Assembly: GCA_025358355.1 (NCBI GenBank)
Contig: JANYJX010000038.1
Span: 1-46,714 of the forward strand
Source of the DNA: Actinomycetes bacterium
GTDB taxonomy: Bacteria > Actinomycetota > Thermoleophilia > Gaiellales > Gaiellaceae
Length of the DNA stretch: 46,714 nucleotides
Direction of reading: 5' to 3'
Shown: positions 18,404 to 28,217 of the stretch, piece by piece
Layout of the letters: each line of letters begins with the position of its first letter
Numbering within the stretch: the stretch's first letter is position 1
The notes under the pieces: generated by a model
What the model saw: the letters and a program-made list of their open reading frames with translations, nothing else
Databases searched by the model: none
Told to the model about the DNA's origin: nothing
Made by a program: the position numbers and the translations under genes

Positions 18404-20830
18404 CTAGCTAGGGAGCGCGTCGAGCTCACGGCGATAGCGGGCGAGCTTCTCGCGCTCAGCCTCGACGAGCTGGGGCGGAGCGTTGTCGACGAACTTGGCG
18501 TTCGCGAGCATCCCTTCGCCGCGCGCGATCTCCTTCTGCAGGCGGGCGCGCTCGGCCGCGGCATCGCCATTCGCCTTCGCGCGATCCGGGCGGACGACAG
18601 CCGCAAAGATCCGCCGCTCGTCATCGCTAGCGAGCTCGACCTGGACGCCGCTGCGGCGGAACGTCTGCGCGGCTTCCTGCACCCGATCGAGCGCGTGGAG
18701 ATCGGCGGCAAACGCGTTGTCGGGCTCCGGCCAGGGCGAAACAATCAGGCGCGTCGACCGGCTAGGCAGGTTCTGCCAGATCTCCTCTGTCACATGCGGC
18801 AGCACGGGGTGCAACAGCGCGAGCAGCCGCTCGAGCGCCGCAAGCGCAGTCGCAGCTCCGTCGGCATCCACGTCGTACAGCCGCGCCTTGATCGCCTCGG
18901 CATACCAGTCGCAGAAATCGTCGAAGGTCACGTGATAGAGCGCGCCGGCCGAGGCCGAGAAGTCGAAGCGGCGCCAGCATCCCTCCACCTCCGCGCGCGT
19001 GGCGTCGAGGCGAGCGAGGATCCAGCGCTCCTCGAGATCGCGCGGGCGAAGCGCCGCCGCAGCCTGCGGGCCGGCCGCCGTGATGATCAGCCGCGCGACA
19101 TTCCAGAGCTTGTTCGAAAGCTTCCGCCCTTCCTCGATCGCGCCGTAGGAGAAACGCACGTCCTGCGTCGACGAGATCTTCAGCAGCCCGTAGCGGGTGG
19201 CGTCGGCGCCGTATTCCTCGATCGGCTCGATCGGATCGATCCCGGTGCCGAGGCTCTTCGACATCCGCCGCCCGTCGGGGGCCAGCACAGTCGAATGGAT
19301 GATCACGTCGGTGAACGGCAGCTCGCCAAGCAGGAACAGGCCCGAGAAGATCATCCGGTTCTCCCAGAGGCGGATGATCTCGCGCGCGGTCGAGTTCACG
19401 TTGCCCGGGTAGTAGCGCGCCATCTCGTCGGTCGCCTCCGGCCAGCCGAGCGTCGCGAACGGCCACAACGCCGACGAGAACCACGTGTCGAGAACGTCGG
19501 GATCGCGCTCGAGCTCGGCAGAACCGCACTCCGCGCACGCGTCCGGCGCCGGCCAGGCCGACGTCGCGTGACCGTCGGCGCAGTACCAGATCGGCAGCTG
19601 ATGACCCCACCAGAGCTGCCGCGAGATGCACCAATCCGGCGCGTCCTCGAGCGACTGGATCGCGAAGCGATGTTGCGACTCCGGGTGGTACTGGACGCGG
19701 CGATCCTGCAGCGCCTCGATGGCCGGCCGCGCGAGCTCGTCCATTCGGCACCACCACTGGAGCGAGACCAGCGGCTCGATGCGCGTGTGGCAGCGCTCGC
19801 ACGTGCCGACGGCATGGCGGTAGTGCTCACGCTTCTCGAGCTGGTCATGCTCCTTGAGCCATGCGATGACGCGCTCGTCGGCCTCGCGCTGGTCGAGACC
19901 AGCGAAGTCCGCGCCCGCGGCCTCGCTCATCCGTCCGTCGAGCCCGATCACCGAGAGCTGCGGCAAATCGTGATCGCGCCCGATCTCGAAGTCGAGTGGA
20001 TCGTGGCCAGGCGTGATTTTGAGCGCACCGGAGCCGAAACTTGGCTCCGCGCGCGCGTCCGCGATCACCGGCACGAGCCGCCCGACAACCGGCACGACGA
20101 CTTCCTTACCGATCGCGTCGCGATACCGCTCGTCGTCGGGATGAACGGCGATCGCAACGTCTGCAAGGATCGTCGCCGGCCGAACCGTCGCGATCGTGAT
20201 CGAACCCGATCCGTCGGCAAACGGGTAGCGCGCGTAGGTCAGCGTGTCGTCCATGTCCTCGTGCATGACCTCGAGATCCGAGATCGCGGTCTCGTGGAAC
20301 GGACACCAGTTGACGATGCGATTGGCTCGGTAGATCCAGCCGCGATCCCACAGCCGCGTGAAGAACGTCATCACCGCGCCGATGTAGGCGTCGTCCATCG
20401 TGAAGCGCTCGCGCGAGTAGTCGACCGACGCGCCGAGCCGCCGCAGCTGCTCGAAGATCGTCTTCCCGGTCGCGTCGAGCCACTCCCAGGTGCGCTCGAG
20501 GAACGCGTCGCGCCCGAGCTCCTGCCGCGACGTCCCCTCGGCGACGAGCTGCTTCTCGACGACGTTCTGCGTGGCAATGCCCGCGTGGTCGTAGCCGGGC
20601 TGCCAGAGCGTGTCGTACCCCATCATCCGGTGCCAGCGCACGAGCACGTCCTGGAGCGCGCCGTTCAGCGCGTGACCCATGTGCAGGCTGCCGGTGACGT
20701 TCGGTGGCGGGATCGCAATCACGTAGCTCTCGTCGCGACGCCGACCCGCGCCGGCCGCGTACAGGCCCTCGTTCTCCCAGGTCTGCTGCCAGCGTTGCTC
20801 GACGCCGTCCGGCTTGTAGAGCGGTTCCAT
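18404..20830 (-). CDS. valS: Valyl-tRNA synthetase
   Basis: This enzyme charges tRNA-Val and edits mischarged threonine. The 808-residue protein opens with the standard approach helix and the class I HIGH motif as HMGH (50-53, in PPPNVTGSLHMGHALN). The KMSKS motif is RMSKS (522-526). The editing domain is inserted between them (ITPGHDPLDFEIGRDHDLP). Two cysteine pairs (CERCH and CAECG) could bind zinc. The C-terminus ends in a basic coiled coil (REKLARYRREL). It is slightly shorter than E. coli ValS (951), as in other actinobacteria and archaea. Confidence 0.96.
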   Translation of the reverse strand: MEPLYKPDGVEQRWQQTWENEGLYAAGAGRRRDESYVIAIPPPNVTGSLHMGHALNGALQDVLVRWHRMMGYDTLWQPGYDHAGIATQNVVEKQLVAEGTSRQELGRDAFLERTWEWLDATGKTIFEQLRRLGASVDYSRERFTMDDAYIGAVMTFFTRLWDRGWIYRANRIVNWCPFHETAISDLEVMHEDMDDTLTYARYPFADGSGSITIATVRPATILADVAIAVHPDDERYRDAIGKEVVVPVVGRLVPVIADARAEPSFGSGALKITPGHDPLDFEIGRDHDLPQLSVIGLDGRMSEAAGADFAGLDQREADERVIAWLKEHDQLEKREHYRHAVGTCERCHTRIEPLVSLQWWCRMDELARPAIEALQDRRVQYHPESQHRFAIQSLEDAPDWCISRQLWWGHQLPIWYCADGHATSAWPAPDACAECGSAELERDPDVLDTWFSSALWPFATLGWPEATDEMARYYPGNVNSTAREIIRLWENRMIFSGLFLLGELPFTDVIIHSTVLAPDGRRMSKSLGTGIDPIEPIEEYGADATRYGLLKISSTQDVRFSYGAIEEGRKLSNKLWNVARLIITAAGPQAAAALRPRDLEERWILARLDATRAEVEGCWRRFDFSASAGALYHVTFDDFCDWYAEAIKARLYDVDADGAATALAALERLLALLHPVLPHVTEEIWQNLPSRSTRLIVSPWPEPDNAFAADLHALDRVQEAAQTFRRSGVQVELASDDERRIFAAVVRPDRAKANGDAAAERARLQKEIARGEGMLANAKFVDNAPPQLVEAEREKLARYRRELDALPS

Positions 20831-20861
20831 GAGCGGGGATTCTACGGAGGCGCCGGCCGAG

Positions 20862-21779
20862 CTACGGCGCTGGGGGCTTCCAGATACCGGTGATCGGCGT
20901 CGCGCGAGCCGAGAGCCCGAGGCGCGGCAAGCCCCAGCCGTCCTCGATCGTGCGCAGCAGGCTGTAGTGGTCGAAGACCGCCGCCGACCTCACGCCGGCG
21001 CGGACGAGCGGCCCGGCGACGATCGCCGGCACGATCCCGCCACCGCCGATGCTGGAGTCGTCGCTCTCGTCGAAGACGACGAAGATCGCGCCACCACGCA
21101 GCTGCGTGTTGCCGAGCAGCGGCGCGAGGAAGCGCGCGAGCCAACCGTCGCCGGTCGCGACGGGGCAGTCGTGCATGTCGTTGCAGAGGTCGGGAACGAC
21201 GAGCGAGTAGTCAGGCAACGTCCCGGCCGCAAGATCTCGAGCGAACACGGGGAGCGGAACTATGCGCCGCAGCCGCTTCGGCGCCGAGACGACGCCACGG
21301 AAATAGACGAACGGGTCGTGCTTCTTCGCGTAGCGACCGGCAAACGGGCCGGTGAAACCCGCCTGTGGCAGCCCTTCCGCGTAGGTCTTCCACGTGCGAC
21401 CCGCGGCCGAGAGCGTGTCGGCCAGGCTGCGTCCCGTGACGAGGCAACTCGTGCAGTCGTCGGTGATTCCCTGCGTCGAGCCGGAGACGAGCGCCAGATA
21501 ATTCGGGAGGCTGGGATGCGCGACGGCGCGGTAGTTCGTCAGTGTCGCGCCGCGCAGCGCGAGTTTCGCGAACGTTGGCGCGTCCGCGCTGCCGAGCACG
21601 CGATCGCGACCCTTGTTCTCGAAGACGACGACGACAACGCGCCCGAGGTGCGGGACAGGCGGTGAAGCGCGATCGGAGCCGTACGCGGCTGCCGCGCCTA
21701 CCGCAGCTGCGGCGACGGCGACAACCCAGAGGACGGGTTTAGCCGGCTTCCTCGGCAAGCTCGCCGAGGTCGTCGACAT
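20862..21779 (-). CDS. Exported phosphoesterase (acid phosphatase/phospholipase C type)
   Basis: The protein belongs to the alkaline-phosphatase-fold phosphoesterase group (PF04185 style) and probably removes phosphate from lipid or sugar esters outside the cell. A hydrophobic segment at about 16-33 ([19 protein letters not shown]) is a signal anchor or signal peptide. Family landmarks are [33 protein letters not shown] and [11 protein letters not shown]. The first 41 bases overlap the end of clpX in another frame. The ATG at 21779 is the only reasonable start because the next codons inside the hydrophobic segment are not starts. The substrate is not evident. Confidence 0.85.
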   Translation of the reverse strand: MSTTSASLPRKPAKPVLWVVAVAAAAVGAAAAYGSDRASPPVPHLGRVVVVVFENKGRDRVLGSADAPTFAKLALRGATLTNYRAVAHPSLPNYLALVSGSTQGITDDCTSCLVTGRSLADTLSAAGRTWKTYAEGLPQAGFTGPFAGRYAKKHDPFVYFRGVVSAPKRLRRIVPLPVFARDLAAGTLPDYSLVVPDLCNDMHDCPVATGDGWLARFLAPLLGNTQLRGGAIFVVFDESDDSSIGGGGIVPAIVAGPLVRAGVRSAAVFDHYSLLRTIEDGWGLPRLGLSARATPITGIWKPPAP

Positions 21780-23016
21780 CGTGCTCGGCGCTCGTCACGA
21801 GCGTCGGCCGAATCCCGTTCGCGATCGTCTCCTTCGTGATCACGCACTTCAAGACATCCTTGCGCGACGGTAGCTCGAACATCACGTCGAGCAGCGCAGC
21901 CTCGATAATCGAGCGCAAGCCGCGGGCGCCGGTCTCGCGCTCGAGCGCGCGATCGCCGATCTCCCAGAGCGCGTCGTCGGTAAAGACGAGCTCGATCGAG
22001 TCGTAGCCGAAGAAGCGCTGGTACTGGCGCGTGAGCGCGTTCTTGGGCTCGGTGAGGATCTGCACGAGGTCCTCGCGACGCAGTTGGTGCACCGCGGAAA
22101 CAACCGGCAGGCGGCCGATGAACTCGGGGATCAAGCCGAAGTTGACAAGATCTTCGGGCATCACGGCGGAGAGCAGTTCCGCACCTTCGCCCGAGTGCTT
22201 CGAACGAATATTGGCGCCGAAGCCAACCGAGTTGGCCCCGATGCGCCGCTCGACGATCTTGTCGAGGCCGGCGAACGCGCCACCGCAGATGAAGAGGATG
22301 TTCGTCGTGTCGATCGAGAGGAACTCCTGGTGCGGATGCTTGCGCCCACCTTGCGGCGGCACCGACGCGACCGTTCCCTCGAGGATCTTCAGGAGCGCCT
22401 GCTGCACGCCCTCGCCCGACACATCGCGCGTGATCGACGGGTTGTCCGCCTTGCGGGCGATCTTGTCGACCTCGTCGATGTAGATGATCCCGGTCTCGGC
22501 CTTCTTGATGTCGAAGTCGGCCGCCTGGATCAGCTTGAGCAGGATGTTCTCGACGTCCTCGCCGACGTAACCGGCTTCGGTGAGCGCTGTCGCGTCGGCA
22601 ATCGCGAACGGCACGTTGAGGATCCGCGCGAGCGTCTGCGCGAGCAGCGTCTTGCCGCAACCGGTCGGGCCGAGCAACAGGATGTTCGACTTCTGAAGCT
22701 CGACATCCGACTCGTCCTGCCCCATCCGGACACGCTTGTAGTGGTTGTAGACCGCGACAGAGAGCGTGCGCTTCGCCTCTTCCTGCGACACGACGTAGTC
22801 GTTCAGAACCGAGTAGATGTCTTTCGGCCGCGGCAGATTCTCGAGATCGAGGTGCGTTGGAGCCGTGAGCTCCTCGTCGATGATCTCGTTGCAGAGGTCG
22901 ATGCACTCGTCGCAGATGTAGACGCCGGGACCGGCGATCAGCTTCTTGACTTGGCGCTGACTCTTGCCGCAGAAACTGCAGAGCAGCTGCTCGTTGCCAT
23001 CTGTCGCTCGGGCCAT
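21739..23016 (-). CDS. clpX: ATP-dependent Clp protease ATPase subunit ClpX
   Basis: ClpX unfolds tagged proteins and feeds them into ClpP. Of 425 residues, the N-terminal zinc-binding domain has C13, C16, C35 and C38. The AAA+ module has Walker A GPTGCGKT (116-123), Walker [12 protein letters not shown], and the sensor/arginine-finger region near RKSKHSGEG-like text ([12 protein letters not shown]). The ClpP-docking loop is close to the family IGF type. The C-terminus ends GELAEEAG. It follows clpP by 82 bases on the same strand, the common order. Confidence 0.97.
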   Translation of the reverse strand: MARATDGNEQLLCSFCGKSQRQVKKLIAGPGVYICDECIDLCNEIIDEELTAPTHLDLENLPRPKDIYSVLNDYVVSQEEAKRTLSVAVYNHYKRVRMGQDESDVELQKSNILLLGPTGCGKTLLAQTLARILNVPFAIADATALTEAGYVGEDVENILLKLIQAADFDIKKAETGIIYIDEVDKIARKADNPSITRDVSGEGVQQALLKILEGTVASVPPQGGRKHPHQEFLSIDTTNILFICGGAFAGLDKIVERRIGANSVGFGANIRSKHSGEGAELLSAVMPEDLVNFGLIPEFIGRLPVVSAVHQLRREDLVQILTEPKNALTRQYQRFFGYDSIELVFTDDALWEIGDRALERETGARGLRSIIEAALLDVMFELPSRKDVLKCVITKETIANGIRPTLVTSAEHDVDDLGELAEEAG

Positions 23017-23098
23017 TAGACGTTCACCTCGTCTCCTTGTACTCCGTTTTGGCCGGTTCTGCTAGCCACCGTTCGAGGGCTGCAGAGCCGAAACGGGC

Positions 23099-23683
23099 TC
23101 AGCGGTGTGCGATCACCTGGTCGATGAGCCCGTACTCCACAGCCTCCTCGGAGGTCATGAAGTAATCGCGATCCATGTCTGCGGCAACCTTCTCGAGGGA
23201 CTGGCCCGTGTGGTGCGCCATGATCTCCTCGAGCTTCCGCTTCAGTGCGATCGTCTCCCTTGCATGGATCTCGATATCGGACGCCTGACCTTGGTACCCA
23301 CCCCAAACCTGATGGATGAGAACCCTCGAGTTCGGCAGTGCGCGACGCTTCCCTTTCGCTCCGCCTGCAAGGAGCAGTGCGCCCATGCTCATCGCTATCC
23401 CGACACAGATCGTCGACACGTCAGGCTTGATGAACTGCATCGTGTCGTAGATCGAGAGGCCGTCGTAGACGACGCCTCCGGGCGAGTTGATGTAGAGGTA
23501 GATGTCCTTGTCCGGGTCCTCCGACTCAAGGTGGAGGAGCTGGGCGTTGATCAGGTTCGCGATCTGCGAGTCGACCTGACCGCCGAGAAAGATGATCCGC
23601 TCGTTGAGCAGACGGGAGTAGATGTCGAACGAGCGCTCGCCGCGCGAGGTCTGCTCGATCACCATCGGAATCAACGGGCTCAT
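23099..23683 (-). CDS. clpP: ATP-dependent Clp protease proteolytic subunit ClpP
   Basis: ClpP forms the tetradecameric serine protease chamber. In 194 residues the catalytic triad is S99 ([11 protein letters not shown]), H124 (RVLIHQ) and D173 (DRDYF). Other landmarks are RIIFLGGQV and [13 protein letters not shown] with GTG lies 6-10 bases before the ATG as ribosome site. Only one clpP copy is in the window, whereas many actinobacteria have two adjacent copies. An unusual hairpin-rich stretch precedes it. Confidence 0.97.
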   Translation of the reverse strand: MSPLIPMVIEQTSRGERSFDIYSRLLNERIIFLGGQVDSQIANLINAQLLHLESEDPDKDIYLYINSPGGVVYDGLSIYDTMQFIKPDVSTICVGIAMSMGALLLAGGAKGKRRALPNSRVLIHQVWGGYQGQASDIEIHARETIALKRKLEEIMAHHTGQSLEKVAADMDRDYFMTSEEAVEYGLIDQVIAHR

Positions 23684-23855
23684 GCGTGCACCTCGCCGGC
23701 TGCGACTCCCGCCCGGCTAAGCCGGGCTCCGTCGTAGCCTGCCGCCACTTGCGGCCCCCGGCTCTCCGGGCCCGTACTTCGGTACTGTGCCCTCCGGCCG
23801 GGCACCGCAAGCGCCGACCGAGGGACACGCATGATCGATGTGGTTGACGCGGGTT
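23684..23855 (-). promoter_or_regulatory. Hairpin-rich leader between tig and clpP
   Basis: These 172 bases hold several GC inverted repeats in a row: GCCCGGCTAAGCCGGGC near 23711-23727, GCCGCCACTTGCGGC near 23741, CCCGG-CTCT-CCGGG near 23758, and GTGCCC-TCCGGCC-GGGCAC near 23788. One could terminate the tig transcript, and together they could control clpP expression. A 68-codon frame running through them and overlapping the clpP start looks like translated repeats rather than protein. Confidence 0.4.
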
Positions 23856-25205
23856 TCATGCGGGCTCCTTGCTGCCGGGGGTCCACAACTTCGCTTCGGT
23901 TGCGGGCTTTTCCTTTTCGGGTGTCCAGAGCTTGTCGCGTGCCTCCGCGAGCTCGACCGCGATTGGCTTCGCTTCCGCGGCCAGCCGATCAAGCGCGGCC
24001 TTCAGCCGCAAGTCCTCGCGCAAGCTCTCGTGGTGGCCGTGCGACCAGACCTCCGCGATCACCTCGTCGGCGTCTTCGCCGGCCGCGTCGGCCTGCTCGC
24101 GGATCAGCGCTTTCACGTCGTCGTCGGTGACCTCGATGCCGGCGCGGTTCGCGACGGCTTCGAGCGCGAGCTCGCGCGCGACCGACTGCGCAGCTTCGGC
24201 GCGCAGCTGACTGGTGAGGAACTCGGGCGACTGACCGGTCGCCTCGAAGTACGCCTCGGGCGTGATCCCGCGGCGCGCGAGCGAGCGGACAAAACCGTTG
24301 AGCAACTCGCGGGCGCGCGCTTCGACGAGCGGGCCAGCGGCAACGACTCCCGACTCAGCGACCAGCCTGTCCACCGCGGCTGCGCGATACGCGCCGTCGA
24401 TCTCCTCTTCGAGTGCGACGCTGATCCGGCCTTCGATGTCGGCGCGTAGCTCGGCGAGCGTGTCAAACTCGCTCGCGGCGCGCGCCAGATCGTCGTCGAC
24501 GGCCGGCAGAACTTTCTCGCTGACCGACTTCACCGTCACATCGACGGTGGTCGAGCCGCCATCGGCGAGTTCGTAGACGACCTGCTTTGTCTCACCCGCG
24601 CTCGCCCCGATCAGTTCCTGCTCGATCTCCTCGACGAGCTGGCCGGAGCCGAGTTCGACGACGGTGTCCGACTGGCTCTCACCCGAAGGCGTCGCAAGAT
24701 CGACGACAACTGCGTCGCCGGCCTGGGCGGGACGCTCGACCGGAGCGAGCTCGGCGACCGATTCCTGCAGCGCGGCGAGCTCGCGCGCGACCAGCTCCTC
24801 GGGGATCTTTAGCTCGGCGCGCGGCACTTCGAGCGTCGTCCAGTCGACGATCTCGGGCGTCGGCTGCACCTCAACTGTCGCGCTGAACGTCCACTCAGAT
24901 TCGTCGCTGGTTGGCAACACGAAGTCGAAGTCGGGGCGCGTGATCGGGCGAAGCCTCGTGGTCGCGAGCGCCACGGAGTACCAGCCGACAATGTGGCTGT
25001 CGACCGCTTCCGCGTAGATGCGCTCCTGGCCGATGCGCGAGATCAGCACCTGAGTCGGCACTTTGCCGCGACGGAAACCGGGGATCTTGACGCTCTCGGC
25101 GAGGTCGTTGGTGGCGTGCTCGACCGCGTGCTTGAGGTCGTGCGACGAGACGTCGACCGTCACGCGAACGCGGTTCTCTCCCAGTTCCTCGACGGCCGTT
25201 GCCAC
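23856..25205 (-). CDS. tig: Trigger factor (ribosome-bound chaperone)
   Basis: Trigger factor meets nascent chains at the ribosome exit. The 449-residue protein starts GTG with EELGENRVRVTVDV. The ribosome-binding signature is PGFRRGKVPTQVL near 44-56 (the G-F-R-x-G-K loop). A degenerate FKBP-like prolyl isomerase region (about 150-245) and a long helical C-terminal arm follow. The tail ends with a repeated short motif (KLWTPEKEKPATEAKLWTPG), two copies of KLWTP. A stop codon lies in frame 15 bases upstream of the GTG, which fixes the start. The tig-clpP-clpX order is the classic one. Confidence 0.95.
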   Translation of the reverse strand: MATAVEELGENRVRVTVDVSSHDLKHAVEHATNDLAESVKIPGFRRGKVPTQVLISRIGQERIYAEAVDSHIVGWYSVALATTRLRPITRPDFDFVLPTSDESEWTFSATVEVQPTPEIVDWTTLEVPRAELKIPEELVARELAALQESVAELAPVERPAQAGDAVVVDLATPSGESQSDTVVELGSGQLVEEIEQELIGASAGETKQVVYELADGGSTTVDVTVKSVSEKVLPAVDDDLARAASEFDTLAELRADIEGRISVALEEEIDGAYRAAAVDRLVAESGVVAAGPLVEARARELLNGFVRSLARRGITPEAYFEATGQSPEFLTSQLRAEAAQSVARELALEAVANRAGIEVTDDDVKALIREQADAAGEDADEVIAEVWSHGHHESLREDLRLKAALDRLAAEAKPIAVELAEARDKLWTPEKEKPATEAKLWTPGSKEPA

Positions 25206-25314
25206 GCCGCCATTGAATCAGAGACATGGTGGAGTCCCGTCGGACCAACCCGCCGGGCTGAGGGCCTTCGCGTCCTACTCCGGGTTCTCCGGCGTCGCGG
25301 CCGGTGAAGCCGGA

Positions 25315-25400
25315 TGCGGGTGAGAGGACTCGAACCTCCAAGGACCTCACGGCCCACCGGGACCTAAACCCGGCGCGTCTACCAGTTCCGCCACACCCGC
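25315..25400 (-). tRNA. tRNA-Leu (anticodon TAG)
   Basis: An 86-base type II tRNA with the long variable arm expected for leucine. The acceptor is GCGGGTG/CACCCGC, the anticodon stem is CCGGG/CCCGG around loop TTTAGGT (anticodon TAG, reading CTA), and the T arm is GGAGG-TTCGAGT-CCTCT (last pair weak). CCA is not encoded. It lies 110 bases upstream of tig. Confidence 0.96.
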
Positions 25401-25415
25401 GAGCGAGACGGGAGC

Positions 25416-25649
25416 CTATCGACCGATCAGGAGCCCGAACGTCTCGCGAACGGAATCGACGACGAAGCCGCAGAGCGAGACGAGGGCGAACACCGCGAAA
25501 GCCTCGAACGGCGCGTGCGTCTGGGAGACGAGGAGCGCAACGAACGCTCCGAGGACGACAGCTGCGGTTGCCAGCGGTCGCCGAGTCGACGTCCCAAGCG
25601 CAAGCCCGATGAGGAACGCGGCGCCGAACACCACGATTCCGAGTGTCAT
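25416..25649 (-). CDS. Small membrane protein (77 aa), hypothetical
   Basis: The frame encodes two or three membrane spans: LGIVVFGAAFLIGLALG, LATAAVVLGAFVALLVS, and FAVFALVSLCGFVVDSV, with an amphipathic end (RETFGLLIG). I start at the ATG at 25649. A TTG 33 bases further out is possible. It stands alone between tRNA-Leu and the divergent GGDEF/HD-GYP gene. The well-formed spans support coding, but I recognise no family. Confidence 0.5.
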   Translation of the reverse strand: MTLGIVVFGAAFLIGLALGTSTRRPLATAAVVLGAFVALLVSQTHAPFEAFAVFALVSLCGFVVDSVRETFGLLIGR

Positions 25650-25745
25650 GGGGAAACCGTAGGACCACCACCGGACGGACAACGCCCCGTTACCAGCCGA
25701 GAGCAGGCAGAAACCGCCCGCTCAAGCCTCGAACGAGGGATGCCG

Positions 25746-27746
25746 ATGCCCGATTCGATGGCCTCCGAGATCTCGCCCACCGTCCGACGGATCATCCTCG
25801 CGACGAGGATTCTGCTGTTCCTTGGGACCTGCGCGTTCGTCGCCCACTCACTCCTGCCTGATACCGGAACGGTTGCGACGTTCTGTGACAACTGGCTCTA
25901 TGACTCACTCGTCTTCCTCGCAGCGGGACTGTGTGGCGCCCGAGCGCTGCTCGTCGAGCGAAACCGCTCCGGCTGGCTCGTGCTCGCGCTCTCTCTCGCC
26001 CTGTGGGGCGGCGGCGACACGTATTACACGCACGTGTTCGGGAACGACCCGAACCCGCCTGCGCCGTCGCTCGCTGATGTCGGCTACCTCGGATTCTTCC
26101 CGCTCGCCTACGCCGGCTTCATCCTCCTCGTACGGAGCAGGGTCCCGAAGCTCACGCCTGCGGTCTGGCTCGACGGGATCACCGCCGTCCTCGCCGTCGG
26201 CGCGCTGGGGGCGGCGGTCGTCTTCGAGGCTGTGCTGCAATCGGCGAGCGGTAGCGCCGCGGCCGTCGCCACCAACCTCGCGTACCCACTTGGCGATGTC
26301 ATCCTGCTCGCGCTGATCGTCGGAGCGTTCTCGCTCACGGGCTGGCGGCCTGGCCGCGCATGGCTCGTCCTCGGAGCCGGGCTCGCTGTCAACTCCGTCG
26401 GAGACTCCGTCTACCTCTTCCAGGTCGCGAACGGCACGTACCAGCCCGGCGCTTTCCTCGATAGCACCTGGCCGATCGCGATGGTGCTCCTGGCCAACGC
26501 CGCCTGGGTATCAGAGACGCGCGAGCGGCCGATCGACGCCGAGGGCCGCGCTCTGCAGCTCATCCCTGTGTCGTGCGTCTCGGTTGCGGTCGGAGTGCTG
26601 GTCTACGACCACTTCACGCGCGTGAACGCTCTCGCACTGTTCCTCGCCACCGCGACCGTCGCGGCTGTCGTCGTCCGACTGGCGCTCACGTTCCGCGAGA
26701 ACAGGCGCCTGTTCGAGCTGACGCGGAGAGAAGCGGTGACCGACGCACTGACGGGCTTAGCGAATCGCCGCCGTCTAGTCAGCGACCTCGACCGCGTGAT
26801 GGCCGAGGCGACGCTCGAGGCGCCATGGATTCTCCTGCTCTTCGACCTCGACGGCTTCAAGCGCTACAACGACAGCTTCGGCCACCCCGCCGGCGACGCC
26901 CTCCTCAATCGGCTGGGAGCGAGGCTCGGCGCGGTCCCGCCTCCGGACGGTGCTGCGTACCGGCTCGGCGGTGACGAGTTCTGCCTCCTCGCACCCGCGT
27001 CCATCATCCCAGCTGCTGAGCTGATCGACGCCGCCGTGGAAGCGCTCTCCGAGCAGAGTGAAGGGTTTGCGATTGGCACATCGTTCGGCGCCGTGTTTAT
27101 CCCGGTTGACGCAACGGAGCCGAGCGAGGCGCTCAGCGAGGCGGACGCGCGACTCTACGCGCACAAGCACCAAAAGAGCGCTCTCCGCGACCGGCCGCAC
27201 GAGGCCCTCCTTCAGGCTCTGTACGAGCGAGACCCCGAGCTGAAGGGCCATACGAACAACGTCGCGGCGCTCGCGGTCAAGATGTGCCGCCGCCTCGGGT
27301 TGCCCGACACGGAGGTCGAGGAGCTCGATCTCGCCGCTCAACTCCACGACATCGGGAAGATCGCGGTGCCCGACGACGTGCTCCACAAGCCGGGGCCGCT
27401 CACCGACTCCGACTGGAACCTCATTCGTCAGCACACAATCGTCGGCCAGCGGATCCTCAGCGCGTCACCGGCGCTGCGTCGCGTCGGAGAGATCGTCCGT
27501 GCGACGCACGAACGATGGGACGGGACCGGATACCCGGATCGCCTCACCGCCGAGGAGATCCCGTTCGCCGCCAGGCTGATCGCAGTCTGTGACGCGTTCG
27601 ACGCTATGACGTCGACACGCGCCTACCGTCCGCCGCTCACGATTGGTGAGGCGCTGGCAGAGCTCGCCCGTTGCAGCGGCAAGCAGTTCGACCCGGCGTT
27701 GATCGACATCTTCACCGCCGCGGTCACCGCTCGCATCGCGGCGTAG
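25746..27746 (+). CDS. Membrane GGDEF/HD-GYP cyclic-di-GMP protein
   Basis: This 666-residue protein carries both halves of cyclic-di-GMP turnover. Residues 1 to about 310 hold eight or so membrane spans, likely a sensor. A GGDEF cyclase domain follows, with GGDEF intact (408-412, in YRLGGDEFCLL) and DALTGLANRRRL at its start. The HD-GYP phosphodiesterase has HDIGKIAVPDDVLHKPGPL (HD at 534-535) and RWDGTGYPD (GYP at 595-597). No RxxD inhibitory site stands before GGDEF, so product inhibition may be absent. I choose the ATG at 25746 because AGGG lies 6 bases upstream. Starts at 25740 or 25758 are possible. Open frame before that is antisense to the small membrane gene. Confidence 0.92.
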   Translation: MPDSMASEISPTVRRIILATRILLFLGTCAFVAHSLLPDTGTVATFCDNWLYDSLVFLAAGLCGARALLVERNRSGWLVLALSLALWGGGDTYYTHVFGNDPNPPAPSLADVGYLGFFPLAYAGFILLVRSRVPKLTPAVWLDGITAVLAVGALGAAVVFEAVLQSASGSAAAVATNLAYPLGDVILLALIVGAFSLTGWRPGRAWLVLGAGLAVNSVGDSVYLFQVANGTYQPGAFLDSTWPIAMVLLANAAWVSETRERPIDAEGRALQLIPVSCVSVAVGVLVYDHFTRVNALALFLATATVAAVVVRLALTFRENRRLFELTRREAVTDALTGLANRRRLVSDLDRVMAEATLEAPWILLLFDLDGFKRYNDSFGHPAGDALLNRLGARLGAVPPPDGAAYRLGGDEFCLLAPASIIPAAELIDAAVEALSEQSEGFAIGTSFGAVFIPVDATEPSEALSEADARLYAHKHQKSALRDRPHEALLQALYERDPELKGHTNNVAALAVKMCRRLGLPDTEVEELDLAAQLHDIGKIAVPDDVLHKPGPLTDSDWNLIRQHTIVGQRILSASPALRRVGEIVRATHERWDGTGYPDRLTAEEIPFAARLIAVCDAFDAMTSTRAYRPPLTIGEALAELARCSGKQFDPALIDIFTAAVTARIAA

Positions 27747-27892
27747 CTGCTGGCTATTCGCGGCGCTCGTTGGTACGCTCGCCCAAGTTCCAACGGCTCC
27801 CCACGCACGAGGCGGTACGTGGCCGACACGACCGACACTAGTAGGGGCCTTCCGGCGTATCCGTCCGCGCGCTGACCGCTCCCGGCCCGCCG

Positions 27893-28217
27893 CGATGCTC
27901 GAGGCGCTCGTCCGCGAACGTTGTCGTGTCCATCGTGTCTTCCTCGGTTCGGGCTCGTGTTCGGGCAGCTGGAGCAAGCGGGTCTGTGCGACGAGCGTAC
28001 GATCACGTCGTATGCGATTGATCGCTCGGTTGCGCGCCGTCGTGACCAACCGTGCGCCTGGGCTGGTGGGAATTCCGTCACGCGGCCACCGCTCGGCGGC
28101 GATCACCAACGCCTCCTGAGTGGCTTCCTCGGCGAGCTCGAAATCGCCGAGGAAGCCGATCAGCGCCGCAAGGATCCTGCCCCACTGGTCACGGAAGATC
28201 CCGTCGAGGTCGTCCAC
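27893..28217 (-). pseudogene. ECF sigma factor, frameshifted and truncated
   Basis: From GTG 28217 the frame gives the start of a DUF6596/SigJ-like extracytoplasmic sigma factor: region 2 reads IFRDQWGRILAALIGFLGD, ELAEEATQEALVIAAERWP and LVTTARNRAINRIRRDRTL. Near 27950 the frame is lost, and the expected text EEDTMDTTTFADERLE continues in another frame, so at least one indel is present. Homology ends near 27893, where the RNA-polymerase-binding region 4 should follow, and an unrelated frame takes over. Two-thirds of a normal 400-residue protein is missing. The gene follows the YciI remnant, its usual partner. From 27747 to 27892 I see nothing further. Confidence 0.75.

Noticed and set aside
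18403..18744. N-terminal extension of folC
   Set aside because: It overlaps valS and consists of serine/arginine-rich shadow text. The Mur-ligase fold starts right after the GTG at 18402.
17936..20893. Very long plus-strand open frame (985 codons) opposite folC and valS
   Set aside because: It is antisense to two well-supported synthetase genes. Its arginine/glutamate/alanine-heavy text is the mirror of GC-rich codon use, with no domain or start signal.
23680..23886. 68-codon frame overlapping tig end and clpP start
   Set aside because: Most of it is translated GC hairpins, and its composition does not suggest a protein. It is described as a leader instead.
25515..25745. N-terminal extension of the GGDEF/HD-GYP gene
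   Set aside because: It is antisense to the small membrane gene, highly charged and unlike a sensor leader. A ribosome site supports a start at 25746.
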